DNA of 64,000 nucleotides. Origin: HIMB114 sp052048155 (GTDB lineage Bacteria; Pseudomonadota; Alphaproteobacteria; Pelagibacterales; Pelagibacteraceae). Each line of letters opens with the position of its first letter. The first letter of the stretch is position 1. Positions 16,065 through 24,725 of this stretch are shown here, piece after piece. Below the pieces are notes generated by a model that was given only the letters and a program-made list of their open reading frames with translations, was not told the origin of the DNA and searched no databases. The stretch lies in assembly GCF_052048155.1 (NCBI RefSeq), contig NZ_JBNAIK010000002.1:62001-126000 (forward strand). Direction: 5' to 3'. The position numbers and the translations under genes are program-made.

Positions 16065-17069
16065 ATGAAAAAAAAAATTTACAATTTTTTAAAAAAAAGA
16101 CTTGCTAAATTGGCAAGAATGTTTGAGCTTGAATTAATTGATCAATATAATTTCACTTTTTTTTCAAATAATAAATATTTAACTGAAGGCTTGAATATAA
16201 AGAACAAGAGCATTTCCATTCCTTTTGGAGAATTAAAGATTGAAAAAAAAGTTAATAGTATTTTAATTATATTAAGAACATGCACATCTGAACTTTTAAT
16301 GGACCAAAAAAAAGACAGGGTCTTTGGTAAGGAAAAAAAAGAATACACTTTCAGAACATTAAATTCTTTAAAAAAAAATATTAATTTTTTAAAAAAAAAA
16401 TCACCAAATTTATATATAGAAATTTTAATTACTGACACAAACTCAAGTGATGAAGATATCAATAATATGAAACAAAAACTTGAAAATATTGAATGCAGAA
16501 GTAATTTAATAAAAATAAATGTAGAAAAGCATAAGAGTAGTATCACTGGCAGCGGCGGTTATTCTAATGCAAAAATATCTAATATGGCTAATTTCCATGA
16601 GTCAATAAATATAGCTGAAAAAAGCAATTCAGATTTAGTATTTTTCCTAGAAGATGATTACATTTTGAGAGAAAATTGTTTACTTGAAATGATTAAAAGT
16701 TATGAAAAATTTAGCACTTTATTAAAAAATGAAATAATCTTATTACCTGCTGACTATCCTTATCTGTATGAAAAAAATAGTCTAACAGAAATATTTTCTG
16801 GGTTTGAAAATCATTGGAGAAAAGTTGATGAAAGTTTAGTTACGTTTATGACATCTACTAAATTAATAAAAAAATACATTAATGAATTGTTACAAATGAC
16901 AAAAGAATGGGAAGATCCATGGGAACAAACCTTGTATGAAATTTACAAAAAAAACTACTGCCTTTCACCAATTCCCTCACTTGCAATGCATTGCGCAAAT
17001 ATAAATTCTAGATATGGAATTCCTCCAAGTTTTAATTGGATAGAAGAGTGGGAAAAAAATAATGATTAA
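16065..17069 (+). CDS. Putative GT-A fold glycosyltransferase
   Basis: A 334-residue protein of no family I can name. The centre reads like a nucleotide-sugar transferase: a beta strand (YIEILITDTNSSDED), then SDLVFFLEDDYIL with an acidic EDD triplet at residues 196-198 in the place of a GT-A DxD motif. There is no signal peptide. It overlaps the peroxiredoxin gene by 8 bp. It contains several long A tracts, including ten A at 16391-16400 (Lys codons), which could be slippage-prone. The transferase call is tentative. Confidence 0.55.
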   Translation: MKKKIYNFLKKRLAKLARMFELELIDQYNFTFFSNNKYLTEGLNIKNKSISIPFGELKIEKKVNSILIILRTCTSELLMDQKKDRVFGKEKKEYTFRTLNSLKKNINFLKKKSPNLYIEILITDTNSSDEDINNMKQKLENIECRSNLIKINVEKHKSSITGSGGYSNAKISNMANFHESINIAEKSNSDLVFFLEDDYILRENCLLEMIKSYEKFSTLLKNEIILLPADYPYLYEKNSLTEIFSGFENHWRKVDESLVTFMTSTKLIKKYINELLQMTKEWEDPWEQTLYEIYKKNYCLSPIPSLAMHCANINSRYGIPPSFNWIEEWEKNND

Positions 17070-17526
17070 AGAAAATAAATTATTAAAAGACTTTAAATTA
17101 CCGTTAACAAATGGGAAGATTTTCCACTTAAAAAAAGATTTAAAACAAAATTTAATTATTTATGTTTATCCAAAAGATAATACACCAGGTTGTACCACTG
17201 AGTCTATTGAATTTGCAAAAGATTATAAAAAATTTAAAAAATTAAATACTGAAATTATCGGAGTTTCAAAAGATAGTATTGAAAGTCATTTAAAATTTAA
17301 ATCAAAGTTTAAATTTCCATTTGAATTACTTTCTGATGAAAATATAAAACTTATAAAAGAACTTGGTGCCTGGGGTGAAAAATCAATGTATGGAAAAAAA
17401 TTTATGGGCATAAAAAGAACAACCGTTCTTATTGGAAAAAATCAAAAGGTAATAAAAATTTGGAACAATGTTAAAGTAAAAGATCACGTCAAAGCTGTTT
17501 TGGATTTTATTAAAACAATTAATTAA
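17062..17526 (+). CDS. Peroxiredoxin, Bcp/PrxQ type (one-Cys form)
   Basis: A 154-residue thioredoxin-fold peroxidase with YVYPKDNTPGCTTES carrying the peroxidatic Cys44. The resolving cysteine found five residues later in E. coli Bcp is absent (ESIEF instead), so it would work as a one-Cys or partner-dependent form. It reduces hydroperoxides in the cytosol. The start overlaps the upstream gene by 8 bp, and the 3' end overlaps serB by 4 bp on the other strand. Confidence 0.92.
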   Translation: MIKENKLLKDFKLPLTNGKIFHLKKDLKQNLIIYVYPKDNTPGCTTESIEFAKDYKKFKKLNTEIIGVSKDSIESHLKFKSKFKFPFELLSDENIKLIKELGAWGEKSMYGKKFMGIKRTTVLIGKNQKVIKIWNNVKVKDHVKAVLDFIKTIN

Positions 17527-18404
17527 TCAATAAACTGACTTTCTTGTATTCCAAGGTAAAATAAAACTGATTTTAAATCTGTGAATTTAATTTGATGATT
17601 TATATTGTCTTTTATGATCTGGTGAGCATGATAACCAATACCTAAACCAGAATGTTTCAGCATTTGCAAGTCATTTGACCCATCTCCAACTGAAACCATT
17701 TCTTGAAACGAAATATTTTTATCTGAAGAGATTGTTTCCATGTATTTGTATTTTGAATTTTTTTCACCCGTTATTGGAATATAATCACCTGTAAAACAAT
17801 CTTTTTCATCAAAGTTAAACTCGTTGCTAATAACATTTTTAAAACCTAGTTTTTCTCCAACATATGTTGAGATTGGTTTAAAGCCACCAGTTATTAGATT
17901 ACTTTCAAAACCTAAATTATTGAGTGTACTCACTAGAGTTTTGCCACCAGGATTAAATTTAATACCTTTTAACACTTCATCTATTAAACTTTTTGGCTGA
18001 CCTTTTAATATTTCCACTCTGTTTTTTAGTGTAGTTCTAAGATCAATTTTACCTTCCATTGCTAACTTACTTGTCTCATCAACATTAAAATCTGAGCCAG
18101 TAATTTTTACTAAATCGTCTAATGTTTCATTTGCAATCATGGTTGCATCCATATCACAAAGTAAAACTTTAAAATCTTGAAAATTTTGATCCCTAACACA
18201 AAAATCAATTTGTTTCTGATTAAAGGTTTTATTTAAATCTTGAATTTTATTTATATCAAAATTCTCTATTTCAATCTCTAATGCATGGTTTGAAAGTGTT
18301 CTGGTGCTTAATATTTTAAAAGAAAAATTTTCTTTACAAAAATTTATTAATTCATCAGCTACAAATTTTTCATTTGCAACTAATGATAAAAATTTATTAT
18401 TCAT
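17523..18404 (-). CDS. serB: Phosphoserine phosphatase
   Basis: A 293-residue HAD-family SerB. After an ACT-like N-terminal region come the nucleophile motif LLCDMDATMIANE (DxDxT), NLITGGFKP (motif II) and VSVGDGSNDLQML (motif IV). It dephosphorylates phosphoserine to serine, the last step of the pathway. It overlaps the 3' end of serA by 8 bp, completing a serC-serA-serB operon. Confidence 0.95.
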   Translation of the reverse strand: MNNKFLSLVANEKFVADELINFCKENFSFKILSTRTLSNHALEIEIENFDINKIQDLNKTFNQKQIDFCVRDQNFQDFKVLLCDMDATMIANETLDDLVKITGSDFNVDETSKLAMEGKIDLRTTLKNRVEILKGQPKSLIDEVLKGIKFNPGGKTLVSTLNNLGFESNLITGGFKPISTYVGEKLGFKNVISNEFNFDEKDCFTGDYIPITGEKNSKYKYMETISSDKNISFQEMVSVGDGSNDLQMLKHSGLGIGYHAHQIIKDNINHQIKFTDLKSVLFYLGIQESQFID

Positions 18405-19977
18405 TAAAAGTGAGTGTTTTTGCTTGAATAACTAATGGTAATTTTTTTATACTATCTAAGACTTTTTCTTCTATCGGATTGTCTGTAGATATAAGGGCAA
18501 TGGCTTCTCCGCCACTATCTTTTCTTCCAAGATTAAATGTTGCGATATTAATATTATTATCTGATAATATTTTAGATAAATTACTTATTAAACCCGGTTT
18601 ATCTTCGTTGCTAATATAAAGATTATGTTTAGCAAGTTCAGCTTCAATTTTGATACCTTTAATATTTACTATTCTTGGATTACCACCAAATAAAGTTCCC
18701 GAAACTGATCTTGTTTGTTTATCTGTCTCGATAGTAAGAGTTACGCATGACTGATATTCGCACGCTTTTTCATGCTTAGTCTCTGATATCTGAATAGATT
18801 TATTTTTTGCAACTAAAATTGAATTAATAACATTCACACCATCAAAATTTGATTTTAACAGTGCGCAAATCATAGTTTGCATTAATGGTTGAGTATTTAT
18901 TTGTGATACCTGACCTTCAAACTCTATTTCAATTCTTTTGATAGCATTCTCTGTTAATTGACCGGCAAATCCACCCAATTGCTCAGAAAGTTTTAAGTAA
19001 GGCTGCACAGAATTATACTCTTTAGCTGTTAATGAAAAAGTATTCACGGCATTTGTAATGGCGCCAGTTTTTAAATAATCTGAAATTTGTTCTGCAACTT
19101 GCAACGCAACTTTTTCTTGTGCTTCAGTTGTGGATGCCCCCAGGTGAGGTGTCATAATTAAATTTTTGGTTCCAAGTAAAGGACTATCTTTTGGAGGCTC
19201 ATTTACAAAAACATCTAATGCAGCACTTGCGACATGACCACTTTCCAGATTTTCTTTCAGAGCTTCTTCATCAATCAATCCACCCCTTGCACAATTTACA
19301 ATTCTAATACCTTTTTTCATTAGTTTAAATGAATCTTTATTTATAATATTTTTTGTCTTCTCAGTTAAAGGAGTATGCAAAGTTATGAAGTCAGATCTTT
19401 TAAATAAATCATTTAATTCAACTTTTTCAACTCCCATATCCTTTGCTCGCTCGTCTTGTAAAAACGGATCAAAAACAATCACTTTAAAATGTAATCCTAA
19501 AGCTCTATTGGCAACAATAGAACCGATATTACCGCAACCTATCACTCCTAGAGTTTTTCCAGTTACCTCTACTCCTTTGATTGAAGATTTTTCCCATTTA
19601 CCTTCATGAGTAGTTTTATCTGCAAAGGGTATTTGTCTTGCAGTAGATAAAATTAATGTAATTGCGTGTTCTGCTGTTGTTATAGAATTTCCAAAAGGAG
19701 TATTCATTACAACTTTTCCATTATTAGTAGCGGCCTCAAGATCAATATTATCAACTCCAATACCAGCTCTTCCAATCACTTTAAGTCTTTTGGATTTTTC
19801 AATAATATTTTTATTAGGCTTTGTTGCGGATCTAACAACCAGACCATCGCAAGTTTCTAATTCTTTTATTAATTCTTCTTCGCCTAGACCAGTTTTTACA
19901 ACTGCTTCAATTCCATTTTCTTTAAAGATGCTTACCGCTTCTTCACTAAGCTTATCTGCAATTAAAACTTTATACAT
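18397..19977 (-). CDS. serA: D-3-phosphoglycerate dehydrogenase (long form with ACT domain)
   Basis: A 526-residue SerA of the long type: an NAD-binding domain (VIGCGNIGSIVANRA), GRAGIGVDNIDLEAAT, active-site histidine in MTPHLGASTTEAQ, an intervening domain and a C-terminal ACT domain (KPGLISNLSKILSDNNINIA) for serine feedback. It oxidises 3-phosphoglycerate to 3-phosphohydroxypyruvate. It starts directly after serC with no gap and overlaps serB by 8 bp. The presence of this pathway contrasts with the glycine/serine auxotrophy reported for Ca. P. ubique. Confidence 0.96.
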   Translation of the reverse strand: MYKVLIADKLSEEAVSIFKENGIEAVVKTGLGEEELIKELETCDGLVVRSATKPNKNIIEKSKRLKVIGRAGIGVDNIDLEAATNNGKVVMNTPFGNSITTAEHAITLILSTARQIPFADKTTHEGKWEKSSIKGVEVTGKTLGVIGCGNIGSIVANRALGLHFKVIVFDPFLQDERAKDMGVEKVELNDLFKRSDFITLHTPLTEKTKNIINKDSFKLMKKGIRIVNCARGGLIDEEALKENLESGHVASAALDVFVNEPPKDSPLLGTKNLIMTPHLGASTTEAQEKVALQVAEQISDYLKTGAITNAVNTFSLTAKEYNSVQPYLKLSEQLGGFAGQLTENAIKRIEIEFEGQVSQINTQPLMQTMICALLKSNFDGVNVINSILVAKNKSIQISETKHEKACEYQSCVTLTIETDKQTRSVSGTLFGGNPRIVNIKGIKIEAELAKHNLYISNEDKPGLISNLSKILSDNNINIATFNLGRKDSGGEAIALISTDNPIEEKVLDSIKKLPLVIQAKTLTFNE

Positions 19978-21126
19978 TTAGCTGCTTACTACAGCATAAG
20001 CCCAATCTAACCAAGGTAATAAATTTTCAATATCGGAAGTTTCCACAGTCGATCCACCCCATATTCTAAAACCAGGAGGTGCTGTTCGATATGAATTAAT
20101 ATCGTATGCTACTTTTTCTTTGTCCAAAAGATTGTTGATTTCCTTAATTTTATTAGATTGTTCTTCTTCACTTAACTTTAAAAAGTTACTGTCTTTAACT
20201 TTCAGACAAATGCTGGTTGAAGATAAATTTGATTTATCCTCACATAAAAAATCTGCCCAATCGCTTTGTTCAACCCAATATTTGACTGCATCAAGATTTT
20301 TAGTTGATCTATCAATTGCACCTTTTGCTCCACCTATAGACTCAACCCAAGCTAATGCATCAAGAGCATCCTCTACACAAAACATTGATGGGGTATTGAT
20401 AGTGGCTCCTTTAAAAACTCCATCAGCCAACTTTCCTTTTGATGTTAATCTATATATTTTTGGTAATGGCCATTTAGGTTTATATGTCTCTAAACGCTCA
20501 ATTGCTTTTGGAGATAATGCAATCATTCCATGGGCACCTTCACCACCTAATACTTTTTGCCAAGACCATGTGATAACATCAAGCTTTGCAAAATTCATTT
20601 CCATGGCAAATACAGCGGATGTCGCATCACATAAAACTAAACCCTTTCTATTATCTGGTATCCAATTTGCATCAGGAACTCTAACTCCTGAGGTTGTTCC
20701 ATTCCAATTAAAGAGAACATCTTTACTAAAATCTACTTTTGATAAATCTGGTAATTTACCATATTCAACTTTGTGAACATTGCTTCCTTCAATTTTTAAT
20801 TGGTCAGTAATTGTTTTTGCCCAGTCCAATCCAAAACTTTCCCAAGCTAAAACTTCAGCGCCATTTGGTCCAAGTAAATTCCACATTGCAGCCTCAACAG
20901 CTCCAGTGTCAGAGCCAGCTAATATTCCAACTTTATAATCAACTGGTAAATCTAAAATTTTTTTTGACTGTTCAATAACTTGTAATAATTTTTCTTTTGC
21001 AGGTTTTGCTCTATGTGATCTGCCCAATGTTTCCAAGTCAAACTTAGATGTATTCCAACCAGGTCTTTTTTTACAAGGACCTGAAGAAAAATATGGACTA
21101 TTAGGCTTTGTTGTTGGCTTAGACAT
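19978..21126 (-). CDS. serC: Phosphoserine aminotransferase
   Basis: A 382-residue class V aminotransferase of the alphaproteobacterial/Methanosarcina SerC subgroup: YFSSGPCKKRPGW, LGRSHRAKPAKEKL, ILAGSDTGAVEAAMW and the PLP lysine in TWSWQKVLGGEGAHGM. It converts 3-phosphohydroxypyruvate and glutamate to phosphoserine. It is first gene of serCAB. A strong 9-bp GC hairpin ends 10 bp before the ATG, and no ribosome site is evident, so translation or mRNA stability may be controlled there. Confidence 0.95.
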   Translation of the reverse strand: MSKPTTKPNSPYFSSGPCKKRPGWNTSKFDLETLGRSHRAKPAKEKLLQVIEQSKKILDLPVDYKVGILAGSDTGAVEAAMWNLLGPNGAEVLAWESFGLDWAKTITDQLKIEGSNVHKVEYGKLPDLSKVDFSKDVLFNWNGTTSGVRVPDANWIPDNRKGLVLCDATSAVFAMEMNFAKLDVITWSWQKVLGGEGAHGMIALSPKAIERLETYKPKWPLPKIYRLTSKGKLADGVFKGATINTPSMFCVEDALDALAWVESIGGAKGAIDRSTKNLDAVKYWVEQSDWADFLCEDKSNLSSTSICLKVKDSNFLKLSEEEQSNKIKEINNLLDKEKVAYDINSYRTAPPGFRIWGGSTVETSDIENLLPWLDWAYAVVSS

Positions 21127-21136
21127 TTAGATTTTT

Positions 21137-21161
21137 AGCGCAGCCGTTTTATGGCTGCGCT
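21137..21161 (-). promoter_or_regulatory. GC-rich hairpin just upstream of serC
   Basis: AGCGCAGCC (21137-21145) and GGCTGCGCT (21153-21161) form a perfect 9-bp stem with a 7-base loop. Read on the plus strand it is followed by TTTT, as in an intrinsic terminator, but no plus-strand gene precedes it. Read on the minus strand it lies between the CADD-like stop and the serC ATG without a T tract. It may be an mRNA-processing or translation-control element. Confidence 0.5.
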
Positions 21162-21177
21162 TTTAAGAATTAATTAT

Positions 21178-21849
21178 TTAGGCTGCACACTCCAAAGGTA
21201 ATTTGTGCTTTAAAGCTACCCCAGATAAAAAGTTCCACATAAATTTAGCAGTCGTTAGTGCTGCTTTTTCTGCTTTTGCTTGTTCTTCAGGAGTAAGTTC
21301 GTCTAAAAGTTTTTCGCATTCAGCTCTATGGATTACATCTGCATCTTTATGAACTTCAAAGAACTGCAGTCCTTCTTTGGTATCGACACCATAGTGTTGT
21401 TTTAATCCAGTAATCTTTACATCGGCAACTTCTGGAACTTGTCTTTCATAGGTATAAAAAGAACCAAGTCCTTCGGCATAACTAGATCTTGCTTGTTTGA
21501 AAAAATTATCGATCATATCTTTTGTGAAACTATCTTGATCTTTAGTTTCAATTTCCTTGTCATCAGCTCCCAACGCCATTGCAAACTGTTTCCAAAGTTT
21601 AGGGTGATCATTGTCTCTGTCTTCTTCTTCTTGTAAATTTTCCAAAAGCACTTTTCTTTTTGAAATATCTTCACATAAAGAATGTGTTGCACTGATATAT
21701 CTTGGGAAAGCTTTTACGTGCTGATAATACTGCTCAGCATAATCTTTTATAATTTCTCTATTTAATTTTCCTTCATTCCATGCTTGGTAAAATGGATGTT
21801 TTAATAGATGATATTCATCTAATTTATCTGCTAATTTTTTTGAAAACAT
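21178..21849 (-). CDS. CADD-like dimetal oxygenase, putative pABA synthase
   Basis: A 223-residue heme-oxygenase-fold protein resembling Chlamydia CADD: HPFYQAWNEGKL, YYQHVKAFPRYISATHS, NLQEEEDRDNDHPKLWKQFA, and metal-site groups EEE...H, YTYERQVPE and HKDADVIH. CADD makes p-aminobenzoate from one of its own tyrosines; the equivalent of Tyr27 is present here (Tyr21, in HPFYQAW). Folate precursor synthesis is therefore the likely role. I chose the ATG at 21849 because AGGAGT lies 5 bp upstream and homology begins there; an in-frame start at 21909 has neither. Confidence 0.82.
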   Translation of the reverse strand: MFSKKLADKLDEYHLLKHPFYQAWNEGKLNREIIKDYAEQYYQHVKAFPRYISATHSLCEDISKRKVLLENLQEEEDRDNDHPKLWKQFAMALGADDKEIETKDQDSFTKDMIDNFFKQARSSYAEGLGSFYTYERQVPEVADVKITGLKQHYGVDTKEGLQFFEVHKDADVIHRAECEKLLDELTPEEQAKAEKAALTTAKFMWNFLSGVALKHKLPLECAA

Positions 21850-21950
21850 ATCGACTCCTATATAATTAATTAAGCTAACTTTATTTTTATTGATCAATAA
21901 TTCAATCAATAAAAACGTGATTTATTTAATTGTGTGAAAAAATAAGATTT

Positions 21951-21987
21951 AAAACAGCCTTATTTTATTGAAAAATAAGGCTGTTTT
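21951..21987 (-). terminator. Intrinsic terminator downstream of the HU gene
   Basis: AAAACAGCCTTATTTT (21951-21966) pairs perfectly with 21972-21987 over 16 bp around a 5-base loop, just past the HU stop codon. The outer pairs give a run of T on the minus strand. It is the most convincing terminator in the window. Confidence 0.85.
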
Positions 21988-21993
21988 GAAAGA

Positions 21994-22269
21994 CTATTTA
22001 TTGAACATGTCTTTTAAAGCTTTTGCAGGTAAAAACTTCACTTTTTGAGAAGCTGAGATTTGGATAGTTTCCCCAGTTCTTGGGTTTCTTCCTTGTCTTG
22101 CTTTTCTTTTTGCTACTTTGTAAGTACCAAAACCTGCAATTTTTACCGCGTCATCATCTTTAAGCGCATCTAAAATAATATTAGTTATGCTATCAAATGT
22201 TCTCTCGGCATCAGCTTTACTTAAGTTTAGTGTGCTAGAAATTTTAGCAACAAGCTGTTTTTTGTTCAT
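21994..22269 (-). CDS. hup: HU family DNA-binding protein
   Basis: A 91-residue histone-like protein of HU/IHF type: MNKKQLVAKISSTLNLSKADAE, KIAGFGTYKVAKRKARQGRNPRTGE (DNA-binding arm) and KFLPAKALKDM. Sequence favours HU over IHF. It bends and compacts the chromosome. It has its own ribosome site (AAAGGACC) and a strong terminator downstream, so it is probably transcribed alone from the 123-bp gap upstream. Confidence 0.95.
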   Translation of the reverse strand: MNKKQLVAKISSTLNLSKADAERTFDSITNIILDALKDDDAVKIAGFGTYKVAKRKARQGRNPRTGETIQISASQKVKFLPAKALKDMFNK

Positions 22270-22392
22270 TTTGGTCCTTTCGAATCGTTAATAATTAACA
22301 TTCTTTCAAAAACTCAATAAAATCAACGAAAAATCATTTTGGGGGACTTTTTAACCACAGATTTCAACTAGTAGTTTGTAAAAAACGACTTT
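22270..22392 (-). other. Intergenic region between rseP and hup
   Basis: This 123-bp gap should hold the hup promoter. On the minus strand several TTGA-type hexamers and AT-rich boxes occur (for example TTGATTTTATTGAG and TTAATTATTAA), but I cannot choose one -35/-10 pair. There is also a run of five C (GGGGG on the plus strand near 22341). No RNA gene is recognisable. Confidence 0.4.
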
Positions 22393-23493
22393 TTAAAACA
22401 ATCCTAGACTTTTAAGATCATTAAAAGTTGCAAAAAACATTAGAGTAAACAAAACAGCCATTCCAAATTTATAAAAATAAATTTGAACATTTTCACTTAA
22501 CGGTTTTCCTCTTAAAAATTCAATTAAATAAAAAAATAAATGACCTCCATCTAACAGGGGTATTGGAAATAAATTAATTAAGCCTAAGCTGATTGATATA
22601 TATGCCATGATCGATAAGAAAGGTATCAATCCATGTTCAGCAACCTTTCCTGAAATTTGTGCAATTTTAATAGGACCTCCTAATTGATCGGCACTTTCTT
22701 TTCCAACAATCATTTTTCCTAAATAAGATAATGTCATTGAAATTGTATTATAGGTTTCTTTAATAGATAAAAATATCGCTTTTGATGGACCAAGTTTTTC
22801 TCTTTCCATTTTACCTTTAAGAGGAGCTATTTTTATTCCAATTAATTTTCTTTCAATATTATTACCAAAATTGTCCTTGGTAATTTTTTTTTCAGGTTCA
22901 ATAATAAAAGATAAAGGTCTTTGATTTCTTAAAACCTCTACCTTTACTTTATCGGATTTACTTGTGGTTATATATAAAGCAACATCATTAATGCTTTCAA
23001 TTTTTTTCTCATCAATAAAAGTAATTTGATCATTACTCTTTAATCCAGCTTTTGAAGCAGGTGAATTTTGTTGAACTTCAGTTATAATTGGAACAGTAAT
23101 ATCTTTTCCAACAGTCATAAATATTAATGAGAAAATAAAAATAGCCAATATAAAGTTAGCTATTGGACCGGCAGAAACAATTATTGCCCTTTGATATAAT
23201 GGCTTTGTAGTTAATAATTTTGAATGATCTTTATCATCAATCTTAGATAAACTGACAGGTTGAGAGGCTGAATTACTATCTCCGAAAAACTTTACATATC
23301 CACCAAGTGGAATTGCACATATTTTCCATCTTGTTCCATCTTTGTCGTTAAAACCAAATAATTCTTTACCAAAACCTATAGAAAAATCAGTGACACCAAC
23401 TTTATATTTCTTTGCAAAATAATAATGTCCATATTCGTGAACAAATACAACAACAGAGATTAAAATAACAAAAGATAAAATATATTGTAACAT
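22393..23493 (-). CDS. rseP: Site-2 intramembrane metalloprotease RseP
   Basis: A 366-residue polytopic S2P-family protease. Zinc motif HEYGH lies in the first helix (VFVHEYGHYYFAKK), a single PDZ domain lies around residues 125-195 (QQNSPASKAGLKSNDQI), and NLFPIPLLDGGHLFFY supplies the third zinc ligand in the last helices. It cleaves anti-sigma factors and remnant signal peptides inside the inner membrane. E. coli RseP has two PDZ domains and 450 residues; a shorter one-PDZ form is usual in alphaproteobacteria. It abuts the LysE gene upstream. Confidence 0.93.
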   Translation of the reverse strand: MLQYILSFVILISVVVFVHEYGHYYFAKKYKVGVTDFSIGFGKELFGFNDKDGTRWKICAIPLGGYVKFFGDSNSASQPVSLSKIDDKDHSKLLTTKPLYQRAIIVSAGPIANFILAIFIFSLIFMTVGKDITVPIITEVQQNSPASKAGLKSNDQITFIDEKKIESINDVALYITTSKSDKVKVEVLRNQRPLSFIIEPEKKITKDNFGNNIERKLIGIKIAPLKGKMEREKLGPSKAIFLSIKETYNTISMTLSYLGKMIVGKESADQLGGPIKIAQISGKVAEHGLIPFLSIMAYISISLGLINLFPIPLLDGGHLFFYLIEFLRGKPLSENVQIYFYKFGMAVLFTLMFFATFNDLKSLGLF

Positions 23494-24107
23494 TAAAAAC
23501 CCTTTATACTTAAAACAAGTAATATTCCAAAAATAAAAACTAATGAACCAGAAATTAAATTAATTTTTCTTAAGAAATTTGAAGTTAATTTATCCTTTAA
23601 TTTTATTGACAAAGAGGAAAGCGCTAACCACCAAAAAAAAGATCCAAAAAAAATACCTGTAATTATAAGCAAAGATCCAAAGTAACTGATTTCTTCCATT
23701 AAATAATTAACGTAAGAAAGAGCAGCCACAAAGGCAATTATGGTCATTGGATTGCTAATTGTTACTAAAAAGCCAGTTAATGCATCCTTGAAAGCTGTTT
23801 CATGAAGGGCGTTATCAGAATTTGTATTTGGAACTTTGGTCATCATTCTTAAACCAATAAACATAATGCAAAATGCTCCTGCTAGCCTTAAAACTGGTTG
23901 ATTTTCTAATGTCTCTCCTGAAATTGCAAAAAGCCCAAATACTGCAAAAAAGCCGTAAACTAAATCTGCAGTTGCAACTCCCAAACCAGTAAATACACCT
24001 GCTTTTAAGCCATATTGAATTGATCGATTTATGCACAATAAAGCGGCAGCTCCTACTGGTAATGCAACAAAAAAACCTATTATGAGACCTGTAAAAAGAT
24101 AAATCAT
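23493..24107 (-). CDS. LysE family translocator
   Basis: A 204-residue inner-membrane protein with six predicted helices, VALPVGAAALLCINRSIQYG near the N-terminus and TISNPMTIIAFVAAL in the middle, placing it in the LysE superfamily. The PVGAAALLCINR subgroup differs from the two other LysE genes in the window; substrate unknown. The ATG at 24107 is preferred to an upstream in-frame TTG at 24122. Its stop overlaps the rseP start by one base. Confidence 0.85.
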   Translation of the reverse strand: MIYLFTGLIIGFFVALPVGAAALLCINRSIQYGLKAGVFTGLGVATADLVYGFFAVFGLFAISGETLENQPVLRLAGAFCIMFIGLRMMTKVPNTNSDNALHETAFKDALTGFLVTISNPMTIIAFVAALSYVNYLMEEISYFGSLLIITGIFFGSFFWWLALSSLSIKLKDKLTSNFLRKINLISGSLVFIFGILLVLSIKGF

Positions 24108-24135
24108 TACAAAAAATATCAATTTACATAATAAA

Positions 24136-24197
24136 TTGACTGGATTCTATTAATATGTTGTTTTATAAAATCTTATTAACAAAAAGGAATTATAAAA
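24136..24197 (+). promoter_or_regulatory. Bactofilin operon promoter region and ribosome site
   Basis: TTGACT (24136-24141) is a good -35 match. The best -10 candidates lie in the AT-rich segment TTTTATAAAAT near 24160-24170, at a slightly long spacing. AAGGA lies 8 bp before the ATG at 24198. The region is divergent from the LysE gene. Confidence 0.4.
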
Positions 24198-24710
24198 ATG
24201 GCAATTTTTGACGACGAAAATAATAATCAATCTACAGGAAGCCCTTTTACAAGGTCTACTACTTCAAGAACATCATCAATGGATGGTACCAAAGAAGGTA
24301 ATATTCATATCGGCTCTGGTGTTTCTGTAAATGGTGAAATTAATGCTCCAAATGAAGTTATCGTAAATGGTAAACACACTGGGAAAGTTGCTGCTGGAAA
24401 AATAAGCGTCAAAAATGGTGGAGGTGTCGATGGAGAGACAGCTGTAGAGACTGCTGAAATTGAAGGTAATTATGATGGTAACTTACAAGTTGCTGGTACA
24501 TTATCTGTTTCTTCTTCAGGAGTAGCAAAAGGAGAAATAAGATATAAAGATTTAGAAATTGCTTTAGGCGGAAAGATTAGTGGAACAATTGCTGAAATGT
24601 CGGATGAAGATTTCCAAAAATCAAAAATTAAATTAGTTAAAGATGAAGAAGAAACGAACAAAAAATCTGGTGGCGGTTTCTTCGGTACAGCTAAAGAAGA
24701 AGATAATTAA
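24198..24710 (+). CDS. Bactofilin A-type polymer-forming protein
   Basis: A 170-residue protein: a Ser/Thr-rich disordered N-terminus (about 1-30), a bactofilin beta-helix domain (about 33-130; IHIGSGVSVNGEINAPNEVIVNGK, then repeated G-x-I/V rungs) and a charged C-terminal tail. Bactofilins polymerise without nucleotide into filaments that scaffold cell-shape and polar functions. A second, shorter bactofilin follows 15 bp downstream. Confidence 0.92.
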   Translation: MAIFDDENNNQSTGSPFTRSTTSRTSSMDGTKEGNIHIGSGVSVNGEINAPNEVIVNGKHTGKVAAGKISVKNGGGVDGETAVETAEIEGNYDGNLQVAGTLSVSSSGVAKGEIRYKDLEIALGGKISGTIAEMSDEDFQKSKIKLVKDEEETNKKSGGGFFGTAKEEDN

Positions 24711-24725
24711 AATATAAAAGTCTAA

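Noticed and set aside
20120..20776. 218-codon open frame on the plus strand
   Set aside because: It is antisense to serC, with no recognisable domain and no ribosome site.
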